From NCBI RefSeq assembly GCF_003589595.1, contig NW_020653713.1:6548691-6612690 (forward strand): DNA of 64,000 bases, read 5' to 3'. Of the stretch, positions 1-11,708 are shown piece by piece (the stretch's first letter is position 1; each line of letters opens with the position of its first letter). A program made the translations under genes and the position numbers. The notes below the pieces were generated by a model. That model did no database searches. It worked only from the letters and a program-made list of their open reading frames with translations, and was not told the origin of the DNA. The DNA comes from Hyposmocoma kahamanoa. Lineage: Eukaryota > Arthropoda > Insecta > Lepidoptera > Cosmopterigidae.

Positions 1-843
1 TGTACACGTCGCCTTAAAAGACAGTTTTTTTCAAATTCATATTCCCTATTTGCAAGTTACATGGCTATAAATCAGGTATTTTTAAGCTAATGTTGGTATG
101 ACATGTAACACCCCGTGGTGTACTGCAAAATTTTAAGTACCCTATTTCCTTAATTTGCTAATTACGTTATTAAAATAAAATTAGAAATAATTGATGATAA
201 TAATAAATTCAATTTTAGGTAATATCAGCAATAAACAGAATACAATAACATTAAAGTCTCATTCCTCATACGCTTCTATATACTTAGATAGAATACTTAT
301 AATTATGTACTTGGAAATTAGAACAATTTCTAAAAGAAATTATTTTATGGAATACAAAGCTTTACTTTGAAGGATACCTTTTAAGATGTTTTACAAAGGC
401 CTTATGATTATCTTGTGTTTCCAAATTAATTGGGACATCAATATTTTAACAGCCACACAGTGGGGCCCTGAATGGTATAAACTTGAGAGTACAGAAAGGA
501 CGTTTCAGCTTTTTTACTATAAGTTTCACTTCCAATGTATAGATAACCGCGAAAATTTTTGAAGTAAATTATTGTTGTTATTTCTATTAGACGATTTGCT
601 AAGCCTCTCTAAAAACATTATTCTTTGAACAAACAATAACATGGAAACATTGAGATGTGGTCAGATGTGGTCAATAACCCTCAGTTAGTACATGTTTTAC
701 ACGCGCAGCCTGTCTTATCGTGTTAATTTATTATTTTACAGAAAAATATATCATGTAAATGCATCGATACCTCACAAGTAAGTTGTTGTAAGTTCAAATA
801 CCATTTTTTTATGCTTTTAATATAATCTTATAATTATTAATAC
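1..843. other. AT-rich non-coding sequence
   Basis: No open frame of coding character, no recognised repeat and no RNA gene seen. It could be intron or intergenic DNA. Confidence 0.5.
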
Positions 844-1165
844 ACTCAGAAGAAATTCCTTCGATTCGGCCGCATTCGAACCGACGTCTTCTAGCATACC
901 GTGCCAGACGCTATACCAACTAAGCCACGGAACGAAGCAGAGGACCTCACGAATTTTTCTATGTGCTTGTTGTCGTGTCTTTGTATTTGGTTTTTCAACG
1001 ACTTTTTAGTCGTAGCGCCATCTATGAGAAATCTATGAAAGTTTTATCACTCAGTTAGATACCTTTGCAGCTACCAGCCGTAGCGATATTCTTTTAAATT
1101 TTTATTTTATTGGATTGATATTCAATTATTTTTGTGAAATTACTCCACTAGTTTGTTATAATTAT
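844..1165 (-). repeat. tRNA-related interspersed element, copy 1
   Basis: Read on the minus strand, the segment near 857-935 has a near-perfect Pol III box A (TGGCTTAGTTGG) and a box B-like GGTTCGAATGC at tRNA spacing. The same sequence plus its roughly 200-bp body recurs at 50795-51105 in the same orientation, so this is a tRNA-derived SINE rather than a working tRNA gene. The part at 1085-1165, ending in TTTGTGAAATTACTCCACTA, is also found inverted at 40527-40605 and as a short piece near 63545. That piece may therefore be a separate older element. Confidence 0.65.
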
Positions 1166-1179
1166 TAATTTTTTTTTGT

Positions 1180-1241
1180 GTACATTATAGGCTCCATGTT
1201 TGAAAGTAAACATACTTTTGAATATGGAACCTATAATATAC
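1180..1241. repeat. 29-bp-arm inverted repeat (stem-loop)
   Basis: The arms at 1180-1208 and 1213-1241 are complementary with a few mismatches and a 4-base loop (AACA). It is a foldback of unknown origin and could be a tiny MITE remnant. Confidence 0.6.
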
Positions 1242-1580
1242 ATAATAAAGGATACATTTAAGTTAAAAAGCAAAAAATGGTATTTTGACTTACAACAACA
1301 TACCTGGGAGATATCGATATTTTTTAATCTATAAATAGCATGGCACAGATTTATATGTAGAACGCGTATAACCCGGATTATTATGGAGTCATGTTTCGCG
1401 GTCGTGGATCTTTAGCATTTTGATCAAGAGGTGAACCCATGCGGGTTTTTGAATTTCGGTAACTTTCGAGTACAATAATAAAAAAAAACAATAATAAAAA
1501 ATAAAAATATATAAAAAAATAATAAATTGAAAATTAATCTTTTAGGCCTTGGGAGAGGCGAGAGTTTAAAATAAATACGA
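1242..1580. other. AT-rich stretch, nothing recognised
   Basis: Only short A/T homopolymer runs are seen. Open frames overlapping it read into the adjacent SINE and are not genes. Confidence 0.5.
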
Positions 1581-1810
1581 TAATAATAATAATAATAATA
1601 ATAATAACGCGCACACTCCCAACATAGCCCCGCATTAGGGAAACCCTGTGTCGCGGGTGCCATAGACACACACATAGACAACCACAAATTACACCCAAAC
1701 ACACGAGAGAAATAAATGTAGGCCATACAAATATTTCTTCAGACCCGGGAATCGAACCTGGGACCTCTGCGTGGTAGTCCGGCTGGTAACCGTTCGGCCA
1801 ATGAGGCAGT
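1581..1810 (-). repeat. tRNA-derived SINE with (ATT)n tail, copy 1
   Basis: On the minus strand it begins with a tRNA-like head (GCCTCATTGGCCGAACGGTT) and a box B (GGTTCGATTCCCGG). A body containing GAGAAATAAATGTAGGCCAT on the plus strand follows, and it ends in a (TAA)n microsatellite at 1581-1607. Six copies of the family lie in the window. The tRNA-like head and trinucleotide tail are the usual structure of a Pol III-transcribed SINE mobilised by a LINE partner. The partner is not identified here. Confidence 0.88.
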
Positions 1811-1930
1811 AACGTAAATAACGTGTGATAAAAATACGAGGAACGATTTAACTCCAATTTTATTTAAAGGTCTTCCGTCGCACTAAAATATAGGAAAGGT
1901 TCGTAAAAAGTCTGTCAAAATTGAAATAAA

Positions 1931-2164
1931 AGTGACGGGATATATAAGTCGTGCGCCTAGTGTTACGCAACATGCCTGTCTATATTAGGTGCAGTGCCAC
2001 TCACTTAACAAGTCCCATGTGCCTGTAATTTCACTAGCGCCCTTCAATACCAGCCCTTACCCTTCAATGCTCACATTACTGCTTGGAGGCAGAAATAGGT
2101 AAGATGGCAGTTCATCCAGGTTCTTCCCTGGACGAACCTTTCACAAGAAGCTCTACTGCTGTTA
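1931..2164 (-). repeat. SINE A copy (family reference entry)
   Basis: Member of the most abundant family in the window. On the plus strand it starts near AGTGACGGGA and ends near GAGCTCTACTGCTACTAAA. Sense is taken as the other strand because complete copies there end in an A-rich tail (ATTATAAAAAAA). Internal landmarks are TAATTTCACCAGCACCCTT and CTTGGCGGCAGAAATAGGTA. No clean box A/B pair is visible, although AGAGTTCGTCCAGG is weakly box B-like. It is therefore a short non-autonomous retroelement whose promoter type is not proven. Roughly 22 copies of varying completeness are seen. This copy has lost part of its middle. Confidence 0.85.
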
Positions 2165-3188
2165 AAGATATAATGTAGGCAATTAAACACTGTACTTGGG
2201 TATTTGAATGAAATTTTTATGTGATTGCAATGCCAAGCGTACAAACCAAAGTATACCAATAAATTTTTACAAAGTTTGGGAGAACCTTATCTCTATTTGT
2301 AAAAATATCATTGAAAGGATAAATAAAAGAAAAGTATTAAGTTTGTCGTTGTTCACAAGTTTATTATTATATTAGTGTCTTTCAGTGTCTCCACAAACTT
2401 TAATTACCTATCATAGATTAGAACTCCTACGGACTGGGTGTGTGGGTTTTGTCAATTTTGCGACGCTGTAATTTGGTCACTGGTTCGCAGTGTAACTTGT
2501 ATCCAGAACAGTACACAGAGCACAGTAGTACGGCATCGTCACTCACTCAAAATTACACTGTAAATGCCTACCGCTGAGTGTACCGACGTCGGCACAGTCG
2601 CTCAGAAAAAGTCTTTCATTAATGAGCATGCGGCTCCGCACTAAGTTCTTTTTTACTCGTAGTAAGTGCCTGGTGTCATTACTATTACAGCGAAGATATT
2701 TTTGATTTTGTATGAGAGTGATGTATCTGTTACGTAACTACTAGCTACTACGATTAAGTAATCTGTGACAGTGGTGTAATTAATTTACTTTTTGCCAACC
2801 AACAAGCATTAACGAATGTCGACCCACCATCTCGAATCCAGTAAAAACCAATCGAGAGCTGACGCAACCAAGGACTATTTAATTGAAGAGAATCAACTAG
2901 TGGCGCAAATAAACGTTAATTGACTTATGGTGATAACGTTCGAGTTTGTAAAAAAGAATTACCTATTATTAGTGTAAAGAAGAAAATACGTCTTTAAACC
3001 TTAATATTGACTAGATAGTATGTTTATGTTGTGAGTAGAAGTAATTAGTTCTATGCGGTTTTGCAACGTAGTGAGAGAGTTTAGGTGCTCTTCGGTGGCG
3101 GTAGGTACTTTTCAGTGAAGTTTTGGCTGCGCTACCGGATTAATGGGTGCGTGAAGGCTTATAACTTATACCATAACATAACATAACA
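2165..3188. other. Non-coding, no recognised element
   Basis: About 1 kb with no coding-like frame. A short CATAA tandem (about three units) sits at 3171-3187. Confidence 0.5.
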
Positions 3189-3265
3189 GTGTGCCTGAGG
3201 GCATCTAAGTCGGCACGCAACTCAGCTCAGGGCGCTATTGGGGACTTCCGCAAGAAGTGTTATAG
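3189..3265 (+). pseudogene. Coding-like GC-rich remnant, unidentified
   Basis: A short GC-rich block in AT-rich surroundings reads in one frame as a basic peptide including CLRASKSARNSAQGAIGDFR. The open frame then runs into AT-rich sequence up to 3371 with no convincing donor site. It resembles a decayed exon or retroelement ORF fragment. No family was recognised. Confidence 0.25.
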
Positions 3266-3571
3266 GAGAAAATTTATTAATGTACGTGCTGAAATGCGGG
3301 GCTCTATGATGAATTTATCAGCAAATGTCGCTATATTTATATTAATAAATAATACATGTTTATTTCAGTAATACAATAAACTTAACATTAACAGTGGATC
3401 TCCTATTTAGCTTATCAAGCTCCGCAATGTGTCAGGAAGCACCAAATATAATCTAAAATCTCGGAATAGTATACTTAAAGTGTTATATACACAAACAACC
3501 AATCAAAGGGTCTGTACATTATTGCAGGAGCGAGACAGACATATTGCTATAATGCTGTATTTTTGCTGTAA

Positions 3572-4054
3572 GGGCGCGTTCCCACTTTATCGTGACGACA
3601 GATTGTCGTGCAGTTTACAGTGTCGTGACTTGTATATTTAAATGAAGTTGTTCAGATATAGCAAAACACCATTAACTGTCGTTCACGATTTTTTATCGTT
3701 ACAACGACAAACTGTCGTCACAGTGGGAAGAGCTAGAACGACAGTCGTCAGACGACAAAAAAACGTCACGATAAAAACGTGACGACAAATTGTCGCAGCT
3801 CCTATTGTCATCACGTTTTATTTATCGCTGTCCGCACATATTCTGCTCCCTGCCCTCCCCGCTGCTCGCTTTGCAGTAGCGTTGGGGTTCCAAAAGAACA
3901 TACAAGCGACTGCAGTGCATCAAACGATTCTGTCGTGCAAACGACAAGGAGGCTGTCGTGAAATGATAAATTGTCATCACGATTTATTGGGAACAGCTAG
4001 TTACGACAGTCGTTCAACGATAAAAAATCGTGACGACATAGTGGGAACGCGCCC
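3572..4054. mobile_element. PIF/Harbinger-like MITE, GGGCGCG family, copy 1
   Basis: A 483-bp non-autonomous element. The left end is GGGCGCGTTCCCACTTTATC and the right end is the matching inverted repeat GTGGGAACGCGCCC. It is flanked by direct TAA at 3569-3571 and 4055-4057. A 3-bp TWA duplication with G-rich termini is the signature of PIF/Harbinger elements. The interior is full of short ACGACAG/CTGTCGT inverted motifs, suggesting internal foldback growth, and has no transposase frame. A second copy is at 7243-7654. Confidence 0.85.
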
Positions 4055-4057
4055 TAA

Positions 4058-4950
4058 TGCTGTATTGTTATAAAGATACGCGGACCGTGAACTTGCCGCG
4101 TCACGTCGAAGAAAATGACCGTAGCGACGAGCAGACTTAACGTATGCAGCTACTAGAGAAATCGATCACAGACGGAATATAGAACCCTTTTTTAACAAAA
4201 AGCATGTGACATACTGAAACTATTAGCAGTTTCCTTTCCTGTTTACGAGTAACGGCGACGACTAAATTAAGAATAGGGTGCACAAGAGAAACATTTTCAC
4301 ACGGTTAGAAACTAGCTACACCAGTAATAGAAATAATTAACAAGCGGTCTGCAACTTTTATCATTCTTGTATTGGAAAACAAAAGATTTCACTCTACATT
4401 TGTATTTTTAAACAATGCGGTAGTCGCGTGTTGATTCTGTGCGGACCGTGCGCAGACTCAATGGAAAGTTAATCGCCTAAATTGCGGCATTTTCGGCCGT
4501 TTCTGTGCACACGATTTGTAATTACGCATTACATCTTGAGAACGACGCTCTCTGAAATTAGCGACAGAAATTGTCATGATGTCGTGATGACTTATGACAT
4601 TCGTGTAAATGTAACCAACGAGTCGACAAAATAGAAAATATTTGTCCTAGTCACAGCTCAGTATTCAATGTAATTTACTACATTTGCGCTCTAAACAAAA
4701 CTGGGACCTAGACAAATGTTACAATCACGGAATTAACGTCTGCGAGAATACAACTCATTCTGTTCCGTAGATTCAGTTGAAAAGCGTGTCAAGAGGTTTA
4801 GGTGACTCGGATTTAGTACTGGCGAAACTGCAGAGCCTTGAACACCGCCGTAAAGTTGTCTACTTAACGGTATTCTACAGGATATGTAACGGAGTGCGAT
4901 GGAATTACATGAAATCATTGTGCCGTCCTCTTTTTGTCATCTGGTGACTA
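4058..4950. other. No recognised feature
   Basis: Mixed-composition sequence without a coding-like frame or recognised repeat. Confidence 0.45.
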
Positions 4951-5205
4951 GGTGTAGGCTCGAGTTCTACCACGTACTTGTAGATATTCCAAGGATCCGC
5001 ACGAAGCGTTACGCTTCCACATTTGTATGGCGAACGGCTATGAATGGAATTTCCTTCTTGCAGACATTGTTGCTTGTACGCTATTACTTTTCAAGACGAG
5101 TGCGAAAAGGCATTATTTAGATGGCGTGCTTCACTGTCTACCTCTTCGTCAGATTCCACCAGCTGATATCGAGGTCAAATGCGCACTTATTTTTTATATA
5201 TAAAA
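4951..5205 (+). mobile_element. Jockey/CR1-like LINE 3' end, truncated
   Basis: The plus-strand frame reads DIPRIRTKRYASTFVWRTA, the same ORF2 C-terminal motif seen on the minus strand at 38960-39235 (DIPKIHTKRFASTFMWRAA). The 3' UTR ends GGTCAAATGCGCACTTATTT, matching the end of the copy at 41456-41745. The element is heavily 5'-truncated, frameshifted after the motif and inactive. Confidence 0.75.
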
Positions 5206-5667
5206 CCAAAGTGGCTATGTAAGTAACATCTACAAAAATAAAATACAAAACAATCATAGAAATAACTGGACGCAATTATAAACGAAGTGTCGTGATTAGC
5301 GCAATTGAAATAGAGCTCTAAGTAGACAAGCGACAAGCAGTATGTGGTAGTAATTAAGCAGGAACGCCAAATGAGAGACAAAAATTACAGGATGGTCGGA
5401 CGGATGTAAGAAGCTCACGTTTCCGTAGGAAAGGGTTTTCGGGTTTTTGTTATGACTATTTGGCATTGCTAGTGATGTTACACGGTTTTTACTAGTTCAT
5501 CATCGTTAGACCTCCCTATAATTGAGACATAATTCACGGTGTAGAGTCTGTAATGGTTTCATTTATCTAGGTAGGAATAGGTGTAGCAGACGTGACAAAT
5601 TTTTCGTGGGAAGTAGCCGTTGTTGACACTTTGATTGTTTTAGTTTTTTCTTTTTTTTATGATTTTA
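5206..5667. other. No recognised feature
   Basis: AT-rich sequence with no coding-like frame. Confidence 0.45.
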
Positions 5668-5911
5668 AGTGACGGGACGAATAAGTCGTACGCCTGGTGG
5701 TAAGCGTCACACCTGTCCATAATAGATACAGTGCCGTTAAAAGGGCATTGACATAAGTTGACAAGTCCCATATGCCTGTGATTTCACCAGCACCCTTACC
5801 CTTCGAAACCGGAACACAGTAATGCTCGCATTACTGCTTGGCGACAGAAATAGGGACGGTGGCAGTTCTACCCTAGACGAACTCTTCACAAGGAGCTCTG
5901 CTGCTACAAAA
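5668..5911 (-). repeat. SINE A copy, near full length
   Basis: Starts at AGTGACGGGACGAATAAGTC and ends at GGAGCTCTGCTGCTACAAA on the plus strand. A small internal deletion lies near the GCACTGCC block. Confidence 0.85.
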
Positions 5912-6146
5912 TTAACACCTTTCTCCTGTTTTTTTATGCAACCTCATGAATAGTTTTCAAACTCGCATTCAAAGTCTCATTCTAAAGTGCGTTTCAATTC
6001 TATTTTTCTTATATTCTTTTCTGAAATAACGTGTGGATTATGAAAGTTTGTCTTTCCATCTGCTGACTACCTATCTCAACTACTTACAGAAGAATTATGT
6101 TTCTGCTGATATCGACAAGTTGGCTTACAGATGGTGACTCTTAGAG

Positions 6147-6454
6147 TAGTAGCAGGAAAGATCCCTGTGAAAGAAGTCGTCCAAGAAAGTACCGCCACCT
6201 AACTTATTTCTGCTGCCAAGCAGTACTGTGAGCATTCCGGTTTGGAAGGGTAAGGGTGCTGGTGAAATTCCAGACACATGAGACTTGTCAACTTATGTCT
6301 CTGGGTGACGGGCGCAGTGGCAGTGAGTGACTTCAAGATCTTAGTGATTTAAAGCTCGAAGTGACACTGCAACTGTTATGGATAGGCGTGTTACCATCAG
6401 GTTTACGACTTGTTCGTCACGTCATGGTCCCGTCACTTCGTTTTATAAAAAAAA
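6147..6454 (+). repeat. SINE A copy, near full length
   Basis: Sense-orientation copy ending in TTTTATAAAAAAAAC, one of the copies used to infer the A-rich 3' tail. It lies 235 bp from the oppositely oriented copy at 5668-5911, so the pair could form a large foldback. Confidence 0.85.
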
Positions 6455-7072
6455 CTAAAACGTGTATGTTTAAAAACAAAGTTAGTTATTTCTTTTTTTT
6501 ATTAAATCTTTTCGAATTAAAACTAAATCCAGTTAGGTGCTTTTGAAGAATTCGAATGTCTAGAGTTCATTTCTATTATAACACATAACATAATTTCATC
6601 GGTACGTTAAATTATCTCATATGTTGTCACATTAATCCGACATTCCTTCTATAAACAACAGCTTTATAACCGGACTTGAAAAATTTATAGCAAGAATGAT
6701 ATCTAAATTCAGTTATACACGGCTGCATTTTGATTGTAGAATATTCGAATACTGAACAGAGAGATCGGAGATAGCTACACGCGAGGTGGATTTTAATTAT
6801 GAAATTCTGTTATTCGATATACATTGTTCTTTTTCTAAAGAAATATTGAACATTAGTATTTGTAAGAGCGGCATTGTAACAGAAGTATACAATATTATTA
6901 TGAGTTTTAAAGCATATAGTCGTATTGTCAGGAGTAATTGTTCGAAATAACGCATAGAGAATTTCGAAGTTTATTGTCAAGGTTCACTGTGCAAAGGCTG
7001 ATGCATAATGTAAATTTAAGTAGTTGCTTCCACTGATGACGAGAACACTGAAGTAATTTCTTCATAACATCA
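6455..7072. other. No recognised feature
   Basis: AT-rich, with no coding-like frame and no recognised repeat. Confidence 0.45.
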
Positions 7073-7710
7073 AGTGACGGGACGAACAAGTCATGCGCGT
7101 GGTTGTAAGCGACACGCCTGATGCGCCTATCCTTAACAGTTAAGGGATCTCTCCCTGCACCCGTCTTATTGTGACATAAGTTGACAATTCCAAAGTGCCT
7201 GTAATTTCACCAGCATCCTTCTGAATCGGAACGCAGCAGTAAGGGCGCGTTCCAATTATATCATGATGCCAGATAGTCGTGCAGTTTAAAGAATCGTGGC
7301 TTGTACATTTAAAATGAAGTTGTTCACACATAGAACAACACGATTAACTGTCGTTCAGGACTTTTTTGACGTTACGACGACAGACTGTCATGACAATGGG
7401 AAGAGCTAGAACGACAGTCGTCCAACGATAAATAAAACGTCACGATAAAAATCCGTGCAAAACGACAAGGCGGCTGCTGTGAACCGATAAATTGTCGTCA
7501 CGATCTAGTGGGAACAACTAGACACGACAGTCGTTCAACGATAAAATAAACGTCCACGACACAGTCACGACAGACAGTCCTGATATGGAAACAGGCTAGA
7601 CGCGACAGTCGTCCAACGATAAATAAAACTTTACGCCATAATGAGAACGTACCCTAATGCTCACAGGTCTTCCCTGGACAAACTCTTTCACAAAGAGCGC
7701 TACTGCTACA
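7073..7710 (-). repeat. SINE A copy interrupted by a MITE
   Basis: The SINE halves lie at 7073-7242 and 7655-7710. Their junction reads across ...GCAG-TAA-TGCTCACA as in intact copies, so the MITE at 7243-7654 inserted later. Confidence 0.85.
7243..7654. mobile_element. PIF/Harbinger-like MITE, GGGCGCG family, copy 2
   Basis: A 412-bp element with ends GGGCGCGTTCC and GAACGTACCC. Direct TAA copies flank it at 7240-7242 and 7655-7657. The surrounding SINE A gives the pre-insertion site and proves a 3-bp target duplication. The interior shares the ACGACAGTCGT-rich sequence of copy 1. No coding capacity. Confidence 0.9.
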
Positions 7711-8704
7711 TAATAAATGTAATGATTTAGATATCTCAATATTTATAATTTTCTCATTTTGGACGACCTTAAAATAAACTCATTTTTCAAATGAAATTAA
7801 CGAATTGTACGACGCTTTTTCTACATAAAGATTGATGAATGGAGGCCTTCTGCAGCTTGATTTTGATCGCCTCTCCCGATCGGAAACTGCGTCTTTTCCG
7901 AGTCGAGGCGCATAATTGCGCTTCACAACTGGTCGAACGGAAACTTTTGACATTTCAAATCGGAACAATAGTTGATTTAACTCACAAATTAGAAAGATGT
8001 AGTCGGAAATAGGCTTCTCACTCAGAAACCCATTTGATTTCGAGACTCGGATGGGGTACCCGATCGGTTCTATTCCGATTTGTATCAAAATCGGCATGCT
8101 GGTCACAAAACGATCAATTCACCATGGGAACCCGTATAAAACCGCATTACCAGGGTAACTTGATAGTCGGTATACCGAAGCCGACAATCTGTAACTCTTG
8201 CTTAAAAAAAAGAGGGTATTCAATTGCTTACGTTACAGCGTTTAGGTGCGATTTGTTGGCTACATATTTGATACTTATGTTAGGTGTATAATTAATTATT
8301 ACGTAAAAACAAAAAGTCGCACCCCATGATGTTATAATGCTACATCTTCAAAATTACAACTTTTCAGGAAACAGGTTTTTTAAACCTTTTTTCTACAAAG
8401 TAAATTGTGTTTAAATACTAGAGTTACAAAATTTCACATATACATACTGCCCTGATAAGCCGAAAAGCGCTATCTGAAGTAAGTTTTGAAAATGTTAAAA
8501 CTTGTTTATATTTGACTAATAGATTTATTGACATACCTAAATTATCTATAAATTGTACCATTATTATTATTATACCTATTTTGTGAGACACCGCTAAATT
8601 ATAAAGAAAGGTTTCAAAAAAACTTTCTAATTTGTAATACAACAATTTTTAATACCAATCTCTAATTCAGTATAACTTGGCCCTTTTGAGGCAAGTGTCT
8701 ACTT
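7711..8704. other. Unassigned sequence, GC-higher middle
   Basis: 7840-8180 is less AT-rich than its surroundings and has overlapping open frames on both strands (up to 108 codons on minus). No domain, splice-site pair or repeat family was recognised. Confidence 0.4.
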
Positions 8705-8760
8705 TATATTCATCCATAAGCATGTGTAATTACATACGGATTTGCTTATGGATGAATATA
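8705..8760. repeat. Perfect 18-bp inverted repeat
   Basis: Arms 8705-8722 (TATATTCATCCATAAGCA) and 8743-8760 are exact reverse complements around a 20-base loop. Confidence 0.85.
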
Positions 8761-8885
8761 ATAACTAAATTAAGTAATAAATAATAAAATAAATTAATAA
8801 ATTAAAATATATTAAAAAATATATTATAATAACAATAAATTAAGTAATAAAATAAATAATTAATTATTAATTAATAACTAAATTA
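8761..8885. repeat. AT-only low-complexity tract
   Basis: About 125 bp almost entirely A and T with repeated AATAAATT-type words, directly after the hairpin at 8705-8760. Confidence 0.8.
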
Positions 8886-9974
8886 ACTTAGTGAGTGTTT
8901 TGTAATATTGTGCCTGTTTTTATATACCTTTTTTGTTATAGCCTCTTTTTTCTCTTTACCATCAACTTGAAATAAATTTCCGTGGACCTTAAGTTTTCTT
9001 ATTTTATTGCTGTGAACCTGGTCACGGCTCATTAGGGTTTACAACTTTATCCACCTAGAAAATAAAAAATAGTGGCAGATCGGCCTTTTTTACTGATCAT
9101 GGCAGTACACAAAACAAATTTTTTGCAAAAAATTTCGCTAAAACCACTAAAGATTTTAAGATAAGTAAGTTTATTTGTAAAACACGAGTTTTATTTTTAT
9201 TTATAAAATTATTATTCACATTGATGAATTAATTTGTTTAGGGAACATAGATGGCGAGACTTGAAATATAAGCACGTTGTTAACGCTTACGCTTAAATGG
9301 AAAACCGTGCTTATGTGCTTACTTTAAAAAGCAAACTTTTTTAAGTGCTTTTCGTTCAAACGCCCACCTATGGACAAAATAGTTTTCTCGTATAAATTGA
9401 GATAGCTCTCGTGTTTTTGATCTAGGTGCTGCCAAATTGGGTACGATAATCACAGAGGCAAGAATAAATTGTTACCCGGACAGTCGTGGGCGCACGCGGA
9501 CGCAGCAGGCTCGTGGTTAAATCTATTAAGTTAACAGGTCAATAAGTACCCCTGACAATGGTTTGAAAGTTTGTTATACTTGTCACTATTTTGTTTTTTT
9601 CAACGAAGTTTCTAACACTTACGTAGATTAACAAAAGAATCGAAGAAACTTGAGGAATTTTTGTTAATACAGTCTAAACAAAAGACAATCACTTAAAGAG
9701 ATCAGTTATAATTTAAGCCACGGTATTTTACCGCAATTCGACCTAATCATGTCAATCAAAACAGTGGTTTTTAATTTCAATAACAGTAGCTGCTACCAAA
9801 CTAACATCTGTCAGCCTCCAGGCATCTTGTCATAACGATATTACCTTCACTAGCAACACATTTATGGTCTTATACAAATTTAATAGGGCGCTCTAAAACG
9901 CTACTAAAACTTAAATTGCCTACTACGAACGTTGACTTTAATGAAGAACTTTATATAATTATTTTAGATAGGCC
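8886..9974. other. No recognised feature
   Basis: About 1.1 kb of AT-rich sequence without coding-like frames or recognised repeats. Confidence 0.45.
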
Positions 9975-10334
9975 TAAGAGAGGTTACATGGTAACTTTTC
10001 GATGCGAGCGATGCAGTTGCTAATCGTTTACCTTTACACATATGCGGGACTTTAAGCAGCGATGCAAAACCGATGTAAACGCGATGCAAACGCGATGCAA
10101 ACGCGATGCAAACGCGACACAAACGCGATGCATGTTTTTAATTAATTTATTAACTTATTAATTTATGTCTTTATTTATTTTACTTTTAAATTTACAATTA
10201 ACGAAACGAAATGTACATAAACCTATACAGATTTTTCGTGTATAATATACATCGATGCAGTCGTGCGTTTGTATCGAAGCAACTGCGGGTCACATTACTG
10301 CCGCTGCCGCGTCTGCCGTTTGTAACCGCTCTTA
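9975..10334. mobile_element. MITE-like element, CGATGC family, copy 1
   Basis: The left end TAAGAGAGGTTAC is matched by an inverted right end GTAACCGCTCTTA. The interior carries many GCGATGCAAACG words, including an 11-bp tandem array at 10071-10134. A related sequence interrupts the SINE A copy at 48877-49346. Whether the target duplication is TA or TAA is ambiguous in this copy. No coding capacity. Confidence 0.6.
10071..10134. repeat. 11-bp tandem array (CGATGCAAACG)n
   Basis: About 5.5 units of an 11-bp word, the first and fifth degenerate, inside the MITE-like element. Confidence 0.9.
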
Positions 10335-11225
10335 GTCTGTTGTTAATGTTGTTTGTTATCACTATAGCTAAACAAAAACGATATCCTGTTTTGTGATTCA
10401 AATATAGAGACGAGTCGAGTGGCTCGCACATCGATTTTCATGGTGTCGCTATCTCTGAGTCAATGTAGACAAACTTCGTATTGTTTCGGGTATTTGTAGT
10501 ACCGCCGTTGTTTCCGATTTCCATACTACAAGTGCTTTAGTTACTTACTTTATTTTGTTCGGGGGAACACGTTTTGCAACCTGGGTATTCGGGGGTACCT
10601 TATGTTAAATCATATGTTAAAGCAAATCGTTTCCTATCCTTTCACCCCAATGGCAAGGATGCCATCGATACGATAAGAAGACTTACATACTTTGCGTTCA
10701 GAGTAACGTATGTGATGTTGTCTATTATTTATATTATTATAATTTAAATATTTCTTTCGACAATTGTAAATTTTTAGAAAATATCAAAGTCAACAAACAA
10801 CTAAACCGTTGGTAAACCGGTGTCACTGGGTCACCAGGCGGCGAAGAAAATCGATTTCCAGCATTTTGTTATTTACATGAATCGATTATGATACCCGATT
10901 ATTGAGCGATTAGTCGCGGTGCGAACAGCAATCTGTCGCGATGCAATTCGTATTGTAATTGAGGAAATATCGTAGGAAATAATTGATTCGATGGAACGTA
11001 GAGGATAATATAGTTCGTCGCATTGAAGAAAGAAAGTATCATGGAGTTCAAATTTCTCTTGTATGTTCGTACATCTCATTGTTGAATTAAATTCTGTTCT
11101 ACCGGGTGACATCGCTTTTGCTCCTTGTGGATTAAAACTAAACAATTTTTGAATACTCCGACGAATGATATATTTATCTCCTCTGCAATTGTCACATCTA
11201 TTCTGAGGATACACATTACAATATT
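10335..11225. other. No recognised feature
   Basis: Mixed AT-rich sequence. A 113-codon minus-strand frame (10873-11214) has no coding character that I can see and runs into the neighbouring SINE. Confidence 0.45.
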
Positions 11226-11470
11226 AAGAGCAGTAAAGCTCCTTGTGAAAGAGTTCGTCCAATGAAGTTCTGCCACCTTACCTATTTCTGCAGACAGGCA
11301 GTAATGTGAGCGTTACATTGCGTGCCAGTTTTGAATGTACTTGTCAAATTATGTCTCAGGGCTACGGGGCACAGTAGGAGTGCCCCTCAGATCTTTGCGA
11401 TTTAAAGCTCTGAGTAGCACTGGAACTGTAATGGACCGGTGTCGCTTACCACAGGCGAACAAAAAAAAAG
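11226..11470 (+). repeat. SINE A copy
   Basis: Sense copy with GTAAAGCTCCTTGTGAAAGA at the 5' side. It ends prematurely in an A-run near 11461-11470. Confidence 0.85.
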
Positions 11471-11708
11471 ATCCTGTACCTACAATCTCGCAGATTTCAG
11501 TGTTTGTCGTCGTCGAACGGTTTTTAGTCCAAGCTTTGTTTTTAACTGGACGCGCAGACTATTTATACTCATAGCGATCGGGTAAACTTCCGGTCGTTTA
11601 TCGCGATCGCATCCGAATTGCTGACATTGGGTCCCGTTCTCCGTCGACTGCTGTAAACACTGCAATGGCGCATGAATAAACAATTGTTAATAACTAAACT
11701 AAGCAGCA

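Noticed and set aside
857..935. Free-standing tRNA gene on the minus strand
   Set aside because: Box A and B are good, but the same unit with a 200-bp body recurs at 50795-51105, so it is a SINE head.
1085..1165. Helitron 3' end (CTAGT)
   Set aside because: Three loci share the terminus, but no subterminal hairpin or TC-starting 5' end was seen.
10069..10134. CRISPR-like array of short repeats
   Set aside because: Units are 11 bp and abut directly with no spacers; this is a simple tandem expansion inside a MITE-like element in an animal genome.
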